Shown: in pieces, positions 1 to 10,653 of the stretch
Position numbering within the stretch: position 1 is the first letter of the stretch
Layout: each line of letters starts with the position of its first letter
NCBI GenBank assembly: GCA_963576725.1
Contig: OY755242.1
Coordinates: forward strand, 2,122,404 to 2,186,403
DNA length: 64,000 nucleotides
Direction: 5' to 3'
Source of the DNA: Azorinus chamasolen
Lineage: Eukaryota > Mollusca > Bivalvia > Cardiida > Solecurtidae
Position numbers and translations under genes: made by a program
The notes under the pieces: generated by a model
What the model was told of the DNA's origin: nothing
The model's input: only the letters and a program-made list of their open reading frames with translations
Database searches by the model: none

Positions 1-466
1 TATATGAACATAAACAGTAATAGTAAGAAACTCTTGACGTGTTCTTTAGACTTGTGTAGAGTTGACATAACTCGGTAGAGTTGTGTAGAGTTATTGTGTG
101 TTGACACCGACGCAGTTCGAGACTGACGCAGTTCGACACCGACGGCAGAGCGATTACGACGGCAATTCGACACCGACGGCAGATTATATACCGACATGTG
201 GCAATGTGAATCAACGGTGGAATAGTTTTGTGGCTCTGTTAGTGCTTATGAGACACTTGTATTTGTGTGCCAGAGTCAAAGAACACTTAGTTACATGTGT
301 AAAGACAGTGTAGTGGTGTCCAGTTCTGGTGGCCATAGTGAAGACAACATGTGTAAAGTGTTTGTGAGTAAAACTTTTATTATGAAGATCAAGGATTGCA
401 GTTTTTGACTGGTAATTTGTTCTTAGATTAATTATTCAGTCGATTAGAGGCTGATTTTTCTATTAA
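1..466. other. Non-coding sequence left of the first array
   Basis: No gene is recognised. Around 85-185 there is a short imperfect repetition of ACACCGACG / GACGCAGTTCG units, and 300-400 is rich in GTG and GTGT words. These resemble the GTGA-rich wording of the retrotransposon leader around 3300-3450, but I see no LTR end or primer-binding site. It may be flanking DNA or part of a very long leader. Confidence 0.4.
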
Positions 467-1703
467 ACAAGAGATGTCACAGTCACGTGACAAATGCCCC
501 CAAAAATTGTACTCTGTGACCTTGACCTTTGACATATGGACCAGGGAGCTGAACGCGACACATCGTCTTTGTGTGGTGAACATTTGTGGCAAGTTATATT
601 GAAATCCATTGATAGATGAAGAAGTTACAGACCGGACACGAAATTTGTGACAAAGTAATTGTACCCTGTGACCTTGACCTTTGACCCATGGACCAGGGAG
701 TTCAATGCGACACATCGTCTCTGTCTGGTGAACATTTGTGGCAAGTTATATTGAAATCCATTGATAGATGAAGAAGTTACAGACCGGACACGAAATTTGT
801 GATAAGTAATTGTACCCTGTGACCTTGACCTTTGACCCATGGACCTGGGAGTTGAACGCGACACATCGTCTTTGTGTGGTGAACATTTGTGCCAAGTTAT
901 ATTTAAATCCATTGATAGATGAAGAAGTTACAGACCGGACACGAAATTTGTGACAAAGTAATTGTACCCTGTGACCTTGACCTTTGACCCATGGACCTGG
1001 GAGTTGAACGCGACACATCGTCTTTGTGTGGTGAACATTTATGGCAAGTTATATTGAAATCCATTGATAGATGAAGAAGTTACAGACCGGACACGAAATT
1101 TGTGATAAGTAATTGTACCCTGTGACCTTGACCTTTGACCCATGGACCTGGGAGTTGAACGCGACACATCGTCTTTGTGTGGTGAACATTTGTGCCAAGT
1201 TATATTGAAATCCATTGATAGATGAAGAAGTTACAGACCGGACACGAAATTTGTGACAAAGTAATTGTACCCTGTGACCTTGACCTTTGACCCATGGACC
1301 TGGGAGTTGAACGCGACACATCGTCTTTGTGTGGTGAACATTTGTGGCAAGTTATATTGAAATCCATCGATAGATGAAGAAGTTACAGACCGGACACGAA
1401 ATTTGTGACAAAGTAATTGTACCCTGTGACCTTGACCTTTGACCCATGGACCGGGGAGTTGAACGCGACACATCGTCTCTGTCTGGTGAACATTTGTGCC
1501 AAGTTATATTGAAATCCATTTATAGATGAAGAAGTTACAGACCGGACACGAATTTGGGACGGAAGGACAGACGGACGGACAGACGGACAGACGGACAGAC
1601 GGACGGACGGACGGACAGACGGACAGACGGACAGACGGACAGACGGACAGACGGAAGGACGGACAATGCGATTACTATATGCCCACCTTTGGGGGCATAA
1701 AAA
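467..1703 (+). mobile_element. Family A minisatellite element (HINE/pearl-like), expanded copy
   Basis: The element starts ACAAGAG and then TGTCACAGTCACGTGACA (itself a palindrome), continues as about six core repeats of 151-152 bp (ACCGGACACG recurs at 631, 783, 934, 1086, 1237, 1389 and 1541), then a GGACAGAC microsatellite, and ends at TTTGGGGGCATAAAAA. TGCCCCCAAA near the start and TTTGGGGGCA at the end are subterminal inverted repeats. A copy with only one core unit is at 55168-55426, which fixes both ends. No protein is encoded; the minus-strand open frames across it only reflect the repeat period being near a multiple of three. Assignment to Helentron-type elements is inference from architecture. 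Confidence 0.75.
1558..1668. repeat. GGACAGAC-type microsatellite
   Basis: A run of about 110 bp made of GGAC and AGAC units closes the family A array. The same position in the second copy (about 55352-55388) holds a GGAT/GGAC run, so the microsatellite is a structural part of the family and not a chance neighbour. Confidence 0.9.
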
Positions 1704-3709
1704 TCTGATTTTGAAAGCAATAACTGCAGTTCTTGAATTTTCACATTTAACAGTGAGCTTATTGTACAAGTGTGGAAGTGATGCAAATTCACTGCATGCT
1801 CTAATTAATTGGTGCAGGATACATTTAATATTTCACGCCCTACTATTCCCTTCACAAATTAATAATTAATCCAGACAATAATAAAATCACAAGTGGAAAT
1901 GCTGCCATTTTGATCAAAATTATATATTTAAAAAAAAATCAGGTGAATATTAGCCTGATAATTACAGCTGGTTGCAATTTTGGTACATTCTTGGTTTACT
2001 CTGTTTGCTATTTGACCCAGATTATAGGTTTTCAGCTTGATTGTTGAGTTTTCAGGGTGTTTGACAGTGGCAGCTGGATCGGTAAGCATCAGGGGTCGTT
2101 TAGTGTGATCTTGAAACTTTACATACTGGATCCAGATCAGTTTATGCAAACAATCTATTTATAGTAACAGACTCTATTTGTAGATTATCTGCTGGTAAAG
2201 TTGATTTTGACTTAGCTCAATATTGTTTATTCATCCTTCAGGAGTGATTGATTGGATTGACCTTGATTTCTGGATTTGACCTTGACCTTTGACCTTGTGG
2301 ATCAAACTTGTGTTTACTTTAGTCATATTTGATGAAACGGACTTTGGAAAATACTTGCAGCACTTATGCAAATGTGATTATACATTAAGCTAGTATCAAT
2401 TGGAGATTTTGAGATTTACTTGAGCATAATCTGAAATCATTTTGCAATTATTTCAGTTTATGTGATACATAGAATACTTTTGTATTGAACTGCATAGTAA
2501 ATCAATATATAAGCAATTAACTTGTTGTATGTACAAATAAATCCGGTTATACACTGTGTAGCTTGATTTATTCACAACAGGACTTCAACATATTGAGTGT
2601 TTGTTTACTTGGAAATTTTTACAATTTGAGGAAAAACTCAGTTAAGTTTAATTAGCAATTACCGTAAAAGTTCTTTTAAATGCACGGATAACGCAATTTG
2701 AAGACTTAATTTTTGAAATACAGTTTTGCTGAATTTGTTTAATAAACAGGTTTTGTTTATTAAACCTTATTGTGTTAACACGCGCCATTTACCATAGATG
2801 CCCTAGTAAATGCGCCCTTTTGAAGAATTCAGGTAAGAACATAACCCTTTACAGACCAGGTGGAACCACTTAGAAATAAATTGGCATTTTATTATTGACC
2901 ATAAAGAACCACTAAAAATAACTTAGTATTAATTTACCAATAATTTTATAAAAATAATTGATAATTTCAGTAAATAAATAGTCTGCACAGATACTCATAC
3001 AGATTGCTTAGTCTGCCAGATCACAAATAAAACACATACACAGATCATTGTATGCAATATTCATATTAGAGTGGACACATTGGGATATAGGTGTCTTGAG
3101 TATTGCATAAACAGATTGGTATTATCATTGATATTGTGAATTAGTTTGAAATATACTAGTGCTATACTAATTGATAAGTGATCCTGTTTATCAGTTGTGA
3201 AGAGTATTTAGGGAATTTTGCATTTCCTCATTGATAGTGCGTCAAGTTCTCTGTTGAATAGTGAATGTGGCAACTGTAAACTTATTGAGTGCTGATATGA
3301 GACGCTCAGAAAAGTGAATTAGTGAAATACATATGTGACTTAGTGCAAAGTGATTTTGTGATTACACAATGATATGTTTAGTGTGACTTAGTGCAAAGTG
3401 ATTTTGTGATTACACAGTGATATATTTAGTGTGACTTAGTGTGAAGGAAGTTGGTGATATTTACACTTTGACATTAGTGAATGAGTGGTTTATCAGTGAC
3501 TATATTGTGATTAAAGCACCATAGACTTTATATTTAGCTAGAAGCTCTGCAAATTGAGATGACAGTTACTGACAGTGATATTTTACCGCAATACTTCAAT
3601 GAAATAGACATTGTGTATTTTTCCGTGTTGAAAACAAAAGTATTGTGACTCTTCAATTAGTTGAAGACACTATTGTGTTTAATAATAGTGATAGGCTAAA
3701 GGAGGAAGT
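1704..3709. other. AT-rich region upstream of gag, possible retrotransposon leader
   Basis: No gene is recognised. From about 3200 the plus strand is dominated by GTGA words and carries a 48-bp tandem repeat, then AGGAGGAAGT just before the gag ATG. This part is probably the untranslated leader of the LTR element. I looked for the landmarks of the 3' LTR (its TGTAACCGAGCG start and several internal words) between 1 and 3709 and saw none, so the 5' LTR is lost, highly diverged or further left than this window. Confidence 0.45.
3335..3446 (+). repeat. 48-bp tandem repeat in the gag leader
   Basis: GTGACTTAGTGCAAAGTG starts at 3335 and 3383, and a partial third unit starts at 3431, a period of 48 bp. 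The units are nearly identical, so the duplication is recent relative to the gag damage. Leader repeats of this sort occur in LTR elements, but no role can be read from the sequence. Confidence 0.85.
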
Positions 3710-4852
3710 ATGTCTGATGGTGAGGGAGCAAAGCTGGACATGGCCTCAGGTGGATATGATGAAAGAACAGAGGGTAAACATAGCAGAACAGGCATGGTAC
3801 CTGATCAACTAACTGAGGAAGAGATGGGTCTTATACGTGTACTGCGGACTCTGCACATCAACCCCAGATTAGAATCGTCGAGTGATGTTGCAGATTTAAG
3901 GAAAGTTTTTACCAAAGACAAGAGGGAGGACCCGTCATCATCAACACATAGTCATCACTATCCCAAGCTTTCCATATTTTATGGAGATGAAGGGAAAGGC
4001 GAAGTTACTTGGGATGGATTCAAGTATGAAGTGATGGCACTTATGTCAGACAGAAGTTTTAGTCCAGAACAAGTAATGTTTGGTATTCGCCGTGCATGCA
4101 AGGGCAAGGCAGGTGATAAGATAAGGCATTTGGGCCCTATGGCTACAGCGACAGATGTGTTAGAGAAGCTTGAAAGTGATTATGGCATGGTTGAAAATAA
4201 GGAATCAGCACTTAAGAAATTTTACACATGTGAGCAGAAACCAACAGAGTCAGTGGAGAGTTTTGCCACATGCCTTGAAGAACTATTTTACAAATCCGTA
4301 GAACTTGGTGCATTTAGGATATCAGATAGGGACATTCTGAAGCAAGTTATTCATTCGGGACTTAAGAGAGAGTTGAAGCAAGTATCTGTCTACCAGTTGG
4401 ACAAGATTAGAGGGTATGATGACTTCAAGAAGGAATTGAGAAAGCTTGAATCGGAGATGAAAACAGATTCACATGAAGAGCCAAAACCATGTAAAAGAAA
4501 GAGGACAGTGAGATCACTCAGCTGCTGAAACAAATTAACTCAAGAATAGATAAGTTAGAACAGCGAGAGAAGCATACTGAACATGAAGGTCAGTATTATC
4601 AACAGCCATTTTACAGTAGGAGAGGTTTTGGGAGAGGACGGTTCAGAGGAAATCCAAGAGGTCAAGGAGATTTCAGAGGTCGTGGCAATTACAGACCTAG
4701 AAGACCTTTTGGAAGTGGCACGATGGCCCCACTTGCCTTATATATGCAAACTTAAAGGCCATATACAGACAAACTGCCCTACTGTCATGGCTATGATGAC
4801 TTGCACAAAGTGCTCAGAGAAAGGACATCTTTGGAGAAACTGCCCAAACTAG
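3710..4852 (+). pseudogene. gag: gag polyprotein, frame-disrupted
   Basis: The ATG at 3710 follows the purine-rich AGGAGGAAGT and opens a 272-codon frame with a capsid-like region (about residues 80-250, including PKLSIFYGDEGKGE and LESDYGMVENKES) that resembles the capsid of Gypsy-type gag and PNMA-type proteins. The frame ends at 4526-4528. The likely continuation, a short coiled coil starting about 4510 (EITQLLKQINSR) and an Arg/Gly-rich basic segment (4590-4715), lies in the -1 frame; the reading then returns to the first frame for two CCHC zinc knuckles. The first knuckle (about 4734-4775) is itself split, with its first Cys codons in another frame; the second (4802-4843, CTKCSEKGHLWRNC) is intact. 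So two nearly compensating indels, near 4495-4510 and 4720-4745, break gag. Sequencing error is an alternative. The TAG at 4850-4852 is the genuine gag stop and sits on the frameshift signal. Confidence 0.8.
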
Positions 4853-7800
4853 TATGTGCTCCGGTCGTGGAGTCAGATGAGAGCACGAAACGGGAAAAAG
4901 ACTCCAAACTTGTGGGTGAAGTCAATGAGGTACAGATACTTGTAGACAGTAAACCTGCCCAAGCATTGCTTGACACTGGTAGTGTTGTGAGTGTGGTTAC
5001 CGAATCTTATTTTAAAGAAAATCTTTCAGCAAATGAGATCAGACCAGTTGGTGATATCATAAACATAGAGTGCGCGGATGGAGAAAATCTACCTTACAAG
5101 GGATATATAGAGGCAGAGATTCAGGTGCAATCAGGACTTCCCAATGCAGAGCCATTGCACTATTTGTTACTTGTTACGCCAGATACCAGATATTCTGAGA
5201 AAACACCAATTATATTAGGCACCAACATACTTGATGAATTCATGAACCAATGCAAGACCAATTTTGGAGAACAATATTTGCAAAAAGCCAAGTTGCATAC
5301 TCCTTGGTATCTGAGTTTCCGTGCAATAAATATTCGTCAAAGGGAGCTGAAGAGAAACAAGAACCGACTTGCAGTGATTAGATGCGCTTCTTCAGCTAAA
5401 ATCACTCTGAATCCAAACAAGTCAATAGAAGTTATTGGATACACTGATCGGGAATTAGATCACCCGAATACTGCAGCTATTATACAAGAGAGTGAGGACA
5501 GCCAATTGCCATCTGAAGTCGAGGTAACTCCAGCAGTTATTCAGTACAATAATAGCAGGAAATCAGAAGTTTCAGTTACATTGTCTAACCTAACAACACA
5601 TCCTATTACTATCCAACCAAGATCGGTATTGTGCGAAATTCAACCAGTGACAGTAGCAGAAGATGTTTTTGAGAAGATAAAAGTTGAAAATAAGGATGAA
5701 ATACTGGAAAATCTCAATGTTGATGAAATGAACATTTTGGATAAAGATCAGAAAGAAAAACTTCATGATATTTTGGGAAAACACAAGGATATATTTTCAA
5801 CTAGTGATATTGACATTGGAGTCTGTAATCAAATCAAACACAGAATTGACCTGACAACAGATGTGCCCTTTAAACAAAAACATCGACGCATTCCGCCGCA
5901 CATGATAGATGAAGTAAGGCAACATATAGAACAACTTTTGGCCACTGGTGTGATACGACCGTCAAAATCTCCATATACATCAAACGTCGTCTTAGTCCGC
6001 AAAAAGAATGGAAAGCTTAGATTATGTGTTGACTATCGACAACTGAATAACATCACAGTAAAAGATTCTTTTGCATTACCCAGGATGGAGGAGATATTCG
6101 AATGCCTAAGCGGTGCCAAGTATTTCTCGACGATCGATATGAAATCGGGATATCATCAGATTGAGGTTGAGGAGGAACACAAAGAGAGAACAGCCTTCAC
6201 AGTTGGAACATTAGGCTTTTATGAGTATAATAAGATGCCTTTCGGCCTCTGCAACAGTCCTGCAACTTATCAAAGGATCATGCAAGATATTCTAGGAGAC
6301 CTAAATACAAAGATCTGTCTTATATATCTCGACGATTTGATTATATTTAGTGATTCATTCGAACAGCATTTGGAACGTCTAGACTTGATCTTCGACACAC
6401 TTCAGAAAGCAAATTTGAAATTAGCACCAGAGAAATGTTTCTTCTTTAAGCCAGAAATCAAGTTCCTAGGCCATGTGGTCTCTGAGAAAGGAATACATAC
6501 AGATCCTGAAAAGATTCAGAAAGTACAGGACTGGAAGGTCCCAGACAACCCAGATGAATTGCGCTCATTCTTAGCTTTTGCGAATTATTATCACAAGTTC
6601 ATCAAGGACTTTAGTATGATCAGCAAACCATTAAGTGAGCTTATTCCCCCTTCTTTAGGAAAGAAAAACAGAAAGGAACAGAAAATGGAGTGGAATTGGA
6701 CTGAGAATGAACAGTTTGTGTTTGAATATATCAAATATCTACTGTCATCACCCCCTATTCTAGCTTATCCGAACTTCAATGCTTCGTTTGAGCTGCATAC
6801 AGACGCTTCGACAAAAGCCCTAGGCGCAGTACTCTATCAAGTGCAGGATGGACAGAAAAAAGTCATCGCATATGCTAGTAGAGTATTAAACAAATCGGAG
6901 AAGAACTACAGCGCTTTCAAATTAGAGTTCCTTGCACTAAAATGGGCTGTTACGGAGAAATTCAGCGACTATCTAATAGGAAAGCATTTTGATGTGTTGA
7001 CTGACAACAATCCGCTTACATACATCTTAACCAGCGCAAAGTTAGATGCCACTGGCCAGAGGTGGACTTCTGCCCTAGGCCAATATGATTTCAGTATCCA
7101 TTATCGAGCAGGTTTGAAAAATGCTGATGCTGATGTCATGAGTCGCTGGCCTTATGAACATGTAATGGATGACAATAACACAGAAAGAATTCTAGTTGGA
7201 GATGATACTGTCAAAGCAATCTGCAATGTAATGATTACGCCTTATATTGACACTTTATCAACAGCAGCTATGAATATTGTGGACGTTTTTGATGATCCAG
7301 GGCAAATTTTGGCACAGAAAGAATTAAGAGAAATTAGACGAGCACAAAGAAATGATGAGTTAATAGAAAAATGGAGAAGAGCGGTCATTGATAACAGGAT
7401 CCCAAATACTTACATGAAAGGAGAAGACCTTACAATGAAGAAGAACTTCAACAAATTCAAAATGAAAAGAGGAATTTTATTCAGACAACTGATCGAGGAA
7501 GACCGAACAATAGAACAACTTGTCATGCCAGAGAGTTATAGAGAAGAAATATTGAAAGGGCTACACAATGACATGGGTCACCCAGGACAAGAGAGGACTA
7601 CAAGGTTGATCCGTGAGAGGTTTTACTGGCCTGGGGTCGGAACACACGTTGCTGACTGGGTCAGTGGGTGTGAGAGGTGTATAAGGAGAAAAGGAACCAT
7701 TGATAAGGCACCACTTGTCAGTGTCAATACATCTTATCCCCTAGAACTCCTTTGTATGGACTTTTTGCAGTTGGAACCGTCTGAAGGGAACATCACAAAT

Positions 7801-9330
7801 GTTTTAATAGTTACTGATCATTACACAAAGTTTGCGAAAGCCATTACTACGAAGAATCAAACAGCCAAAACTACTGCTGAAGCTTTATACAACGAATTCA
7901 TTGTGAACTTTGGAGTTCCTACCCGCCTTCACTCTGATCAAGGCGCTAATTTTGAAAGCGAAATTATCTCGGAGTTGTGCCAGTTGATGAAAATCAAAAA
8001 GTCCCATACCACACCATATCACCCTCAGGGTAATTCTGGACCCGAGCGATTTAATCGAACACTCATTGGCATGCTTGGCACACTTGAGAAAGACCAAAAG
8101 AGGAATTGGAAGAAATACTTTAATTCGCTAGTATACGGTTATAACTGCACACCGCATGAAGCCACACGTGTGTCGCCATATGAGCTTCTTTTTGGCCGAA
8201 GACCCAATTTGCCCATTGATGCAGTATTTGAGAAAGCAACTGAGGATTCTAACAGTCAGTCGGTTAGTGACTACACTGTAGACCTTCAACAAAGGATGGT
8301 AAAAACCCATGATATAATTCAGAAGCATACAGAAAAGTCTAAAATGAAGCAGAAAGCATTCTATGACAGAAAGACTAAAGCAGTCAAGATCTCAGTAGGT
8401 GATAGAGTACTCGTAAAGCAACTTGCATTTGAGGGTAAGCACAAGTTAGCTGACAAGTTTGAGGAGGGAACATATGTTGTGATTGCACAACCCAGAGCAG
8501 ACATCCCAGTGTTTAAAGTAAGATCAGAAGATTCTGACCGTGAACGAACTCTACATCGCAACCATCTTCTTCGGATACAATATCGGGAGGATATAGATAG
8601 GTTGGACGGTGATTCAGGAGAGTTAGAAGGTGAATCGGAAGCCAGGATTGAAACTGAAAACAATGAGAGTAAAATGGATGCATACAAAGAACTTGCAAAT
8701 GGAGATGAAACGGGGATTATCAAGGATGATGTCATCGAGGATAGCAGTGAAGATGAGGATTGTGTTGAGTTTGCTATTAAAGCATTCCATTATGGGGACG
8801 CCCATAAACCAGAAACTGAAAAAGTTGGTGGAACTAGAGAAGATGACAGAAAGAGTATAGAGGATAAGGAAGTTATTGACATAGGTCGTGATGACTTGAC
8901 AGAAGTCATTGATGTCAGATTAGGAAATGATACAGGTAGATCTGATCTACTAGGTGATTTAGGAGGAGAAGGAAGGCTTCATACTGACACTGAGATGGAA
9001 ACCGAGGAAACTGAGATAGTTCAGACAAATGAATCAGACGATAACAGGCTTGGTCCAGAGCCTGATACAGTAGACAACGAAGGAGGTGTTGAAACCTTGG
9101 TGAAGGAAACAATGGATGTCGATAGACCAATCCCTCCACCAAGAAAAAGAAGACCCGAGAGGGAAAGGAAACCTCCTGATAGGTATGGACATAATGTTAT
9201 GTACCAGATGACTAGTCAACCAGTTGACAGGAAGGTGCATACGTTGCAGTCATTGTTCAACTCCGGTATGTTGAGTGAGATGGACACAGAAATGGCACAT
9301 AACATAATAGATGCCATCATGAGACATTGA
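4801..9330 (+). CDS. pol: pol polyprotein: protease, RT, RNase H, integrase
   Basis: An open frame of 1509 codons. The ATG at 4801 is probably not used: translation most likely enters at 4849 by -1 frameshifting from gag. Aspartic protease: DTGS at residues 58-61. Reverse transcriptase (about 330-560): LRLCVDYRQLN, FSTIDMKSGYHQI, FGLCNSPATYQ and the catalytic YLDD at 509-512. RNase H: Asp668, Glu709, Asp735 and an Asp pair at 776/778. Integrase: an HHCC zinc-binding module (HNDMGH then CERC), then the catalytic triad Asp987, Asp1046, Glu1082 with exactly 35 residues between the last two, the canonical DD35E spacing. A GPY/F-like module follows with GTY in place of GPY. The last 250 residues are acidic and low-complexity, of no known function. 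All catalytic residues I could check are present, so pol looks functional even though gag is not. Confidence 0.93.
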   Translation: MHKVLRERTSLEKLPKLVCAPVVESDESTKREKDSKLVGEVNEVQILVDSKPAQALLDTGSVVSVVTESYFKENLSANEIRPVGDIINIECADGENLPYKGYIEAEIQVQSGLPNAEPLHYLLLVTPDTRYSEKTPIILGTNILDEFMNQCKTNFGEQYLQKAKLHTPWYLSFRAINIRQRELKRNKNRLAVIRCASSAKITLNPNKSIEVIGYTDRELDHPNTAAIIQESEDSQLPSEVEVTPAVIQYNNSRKSEVSVTLSNLTTHPITIQPRSVLCEIQPVTVAEDVFEKIKVENKDEILENLNVDEMNILDKDQKEKLHDILGKHKDIFSTSDIDIGVCNQIKHRIDLTTDVPFKQKHRRIPPHMIDEVRQHIEQLLATGVIRPSKSPYTSNVVLVRKKNGKLRLCVDYRQLNNITVKDSFALPRMEEIFECLSGAKYFSTIDMKSGYHQIEVEEEHKERTAFTVGTLGFYEYNKMPFGLCNSPATYQRIMQDILGDLNTKICLIYLDDLIIFSDSFEQHLERLDLIFDTLQKANLKLAPEKCFFFKPEIKFLGHVVSEKGIHTDPEKIQKVQDWKVPDNPDELRSFLAFANYYHKFIKDFSMISKPLSELIPPSLGKKNRKEQKMEWNWTENEQFVFEYIKYLLSSPPILAYPNFNASFELHTDASTKALGAVLYQVQDGQKKVIAYASRVLNKSEKNYSAFKLEFLALKWAVTEKFSDYLIGKHFDVLTDNNPLTYILTSAKLDATGQRWTSALGQYDFSIHYRAGLKNADADVMSRWPYEHVMDDNNTERILVGDDTVKAICNVMITPYIDTLSTAAMNIVDVFDDPGQILAQKELREIRRAQRNDELIEKWRRAVIDNRIPNTYMKGEDLTMKKNFNKFKMKRGILFRQLIEEDRTIEQLVMPESYREEILKGLHNDMGHPGQERTTRLIRERFYWPGVGTHVADWVSGCERCIRRKGTIDKAPLVSVNTSYPLELLCMDFLQLEPSEGNITNVLIVTDHYTKFAKAITTKNQTAKTTAEALYNEFIVNFGVPTRLHSDQGANFESEIISELCQLMKIKKSHTTPYHPQGNSGPERFNRTLIGMLGTLEKDQKRNWKKYFNSLVYGYNCTPHEATRVSPYELLFGRRPNLPIDAVFEKATEDSNSQSVSDYTVDLQQRMVKTHDIIQKHTEKSKMKQKAFYDRKTKAVKISVGDRVLVKQLAFEGKHKLADKFEEGTYVVIAQPRADIPVFKVRSEDSDRERTLHRNHLLRIQYREDIDRLDGDSGELEGESEARIETENNESKMDAYKELANGDETGIIKDDVIEDSSEDEDCVEFAIKAFHYGDAHKPETEKVGGTREDDRKSIEDKEVIDIGRDDLTEVIDVRLGNDTGRSDLLGDLGGEGRLHTDTEMETEETEIVQTNESDDNRLGPEPDTVDNEGGVETLVKETMDVDRPIPPPRKRRPERERKPPDRYGHNVMYQMTSQPVDRKVHTLQSLFNSGMLSEMDTEMAHNIIDAIMRH
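4843..4906 (+). promoter_or_regulatory. Programmed -1 ribosomal frameshift site with H-type pseudoknot
   Basis: The heptamer CCCAAAC (4843-4849) is a canonical X_XXY_YYZ slippery site, correctly phased on the gag frame (CCA AAC) and followed at once by the gag stop TAG (4850-4852). Slipping back by one enters exactly the pol frame. Five bases downstream, 4855-4861 pairs with 4881-4887 (stem 1, GTGCTC with GAGCAC plus a T-G wobble), and the loop bases 4868-4874 (TGGAGTC) pair with 4900-4906 (GACTCCA; stem 2, seven pairs), with an A-rich loop between. This is a classic H-type pseudoknot at the usual spacing. Pairings were found by eye; no folding energy was computed. Confidence 0.85.
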
Positions 9331-9867
9331 TTGGTTTTATCAGCTTGTAAATAAAAATGGATTATTTTGATAACCTTTGTATTGTTGTTTTTAACCTGTA
9401 GAGTCACAGTTTCTCTCACAGGGGGAGAAAAGGTGAAGAAAATGTGAACATTATTTTATGATGAAGTCCATGCATTGATATTAGTTGAAAACGTCCTATA
9501 GGGAGTGAATATAGTTCACCAGTAACTCGTGTTATGCTGTTGGAATTGAATTTCCAGCAAACATATTGACTTTGATGGGATCATTGAAGTTTGAAAGGAA
9601 AAGGTTCGGAAATTTATTGCACAGAAGAATGTTCTTCTATGCCATAAAACTGATTGCTTGTGTGATCAAAGGTTGATACTAGCTTAATGTTGACTCAGTA
9701 GTTTTCATTCTGGCATGGACAAGTGACTTCTTATACGCTAATTATTCGAAATTGTGCTTTTATTGCTTTTAATGACAAGATTTGTGTTTGGACGAAAAAT
9801 TCTTGTTCTAAGGTTGTTTCTGTCGATGAGTTAATGACGGGTCGTCATTTTCCAAAGAGGGGGAGTG
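9331..9867 (+). other. Untranslated stretch between pol and the 3' LTR
   Basis: No open frame of note. Two purine tracts are present: GGGGGAGAAAAGGTGAAG (about 9420-9437) and AGAGGGGGAG (9856-9865). The second lies directly beside the LTR start and is the best polypurine-tract candidate for plus-strand priming. The first could be a second (central-type) tract or chance. Confidence 0.6.
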
Positions 9868-10401
9868 TGTAACCGAGCGAACTTTTCGTACATTTGGCTG
9901 AGTCTGGCCATTTGGTCGTATCTGGCCAGTTTGTCTTTTAACTAGGTCATTTCTGTTTCGTTCGGGTGTCTTCGCGGGTGTTCGGTGGTCTCCGTTGATG
10001 ACGTTGTTGGTTGTACACGAGCTTCAGAGGGAAAGACTCAGACATTTTGTTCGGAGCTTGAATTTCTTATATTCTGTCGGCGTTGTGGTTTGCTTCCAGG
10101 TATGACCATTAGTAAATCATTATTTATGATTGCAGCCAGCTGTTGTGAAATTATTACGTTCTTTCCAATTCCGGTTTTGTAAATATTGAGCAATGTAATA
10201 TGTTTTCGCGAATCGAAATGGCAGCAGCAAAAATCCTATTACCAAACTAAATAACTTACACATTCCTTGTCTAATCTTTGCAGCACTTGTTACCTTGCAC
10301 GGCACAGCGGGAGTTTGGTGAGACGGACGAACGAGCGTTCACTTGCGATATTTGGTGAGTTATACTTTCTCGTTTATTACTCTGATAATTCGAGGTCTAC
10401 A

Positions 10402-10407
10402 TATATA
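10402..10407 (+). promoter_or_regulatory. Possible TATA box of the LTR
   Basis: TATATA lies within the LTR about 240 bp before the polyadenylation signal, a plausible U3/R arrangement. It is a weak motif in AT-rich DNA and is offered only because of its place inside the LTR. Confidence 0.35.
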
Positions 10408-10647
10408 GGCTTTAGGTTGAATATGCACTATGTCCGTTTAGTAAATTGGAGCCACCTGAACTGGAGATATTTGTCAGTGAATGGGTATTATTTTTAACCA
10501 TGTATGTTTGTAATATATTATGTTATTGATACAGTTTCAGGTCCATATGTATCATAACTGTATTGTTATTTAGTGTGCTTACATTCTGTATCTTTCAGGA
10601 TGCAGCACTGTTCTCGTCGTGGTCCTATACTAGTACTACAATACCAC

Positions 10648-10653
10648 AATAAA
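10648..10653 (+). terminator. LTR polyadenylation signal AATAAA
   Basis: AATAAA lies 77 bp from the LTR end and is followed by TG-rich sequence from 10680 (TTTTGTGACCCTGT). This is the expected position for 3' end formation at the R/U5 boundary. Confidence 0.6.

Noticed and set aside
467..1703. CRISPR array
   Set aside because: Repeats are 151-152 bp and contiguous, with no unique spacers, in eukaryotic DNA. The same holds for all other arrays in the window.
428..1769. Series of 80-128-residue minus-strand open frames with nearly identical proteins
   Set aside because: They are translations of the 151-152-bp tandem repeat and of the GGAC microsatellite (Pro-Ser-Val-Arg-type runs). The repeated protein simply mirrors the DNA repeat; there is no start, splice or domain evidence.
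4583..4852. Separate 89-residue gene
   Set aside because: Its first 50 residues are the wrong frame of the gag Arg/Gly-rich segment; only the zinc-knuckle end is genuine gag sequence.
8361..8735. 124-residue minus-strand frame over pol
   Set aside because: Antisense shadow of the pol C-terminal region; Ser-rich because the plus strand is Glu/Arg-rich.
9420..9437. First purine tract after pol taken as the LTR-proximal polypurine tract
   Set aside because: No TG start with inverted partner follows it; the tract at 9856-9865 directly abuts TGTAACC, whose inverted partner GGTTACA ends the LTR.
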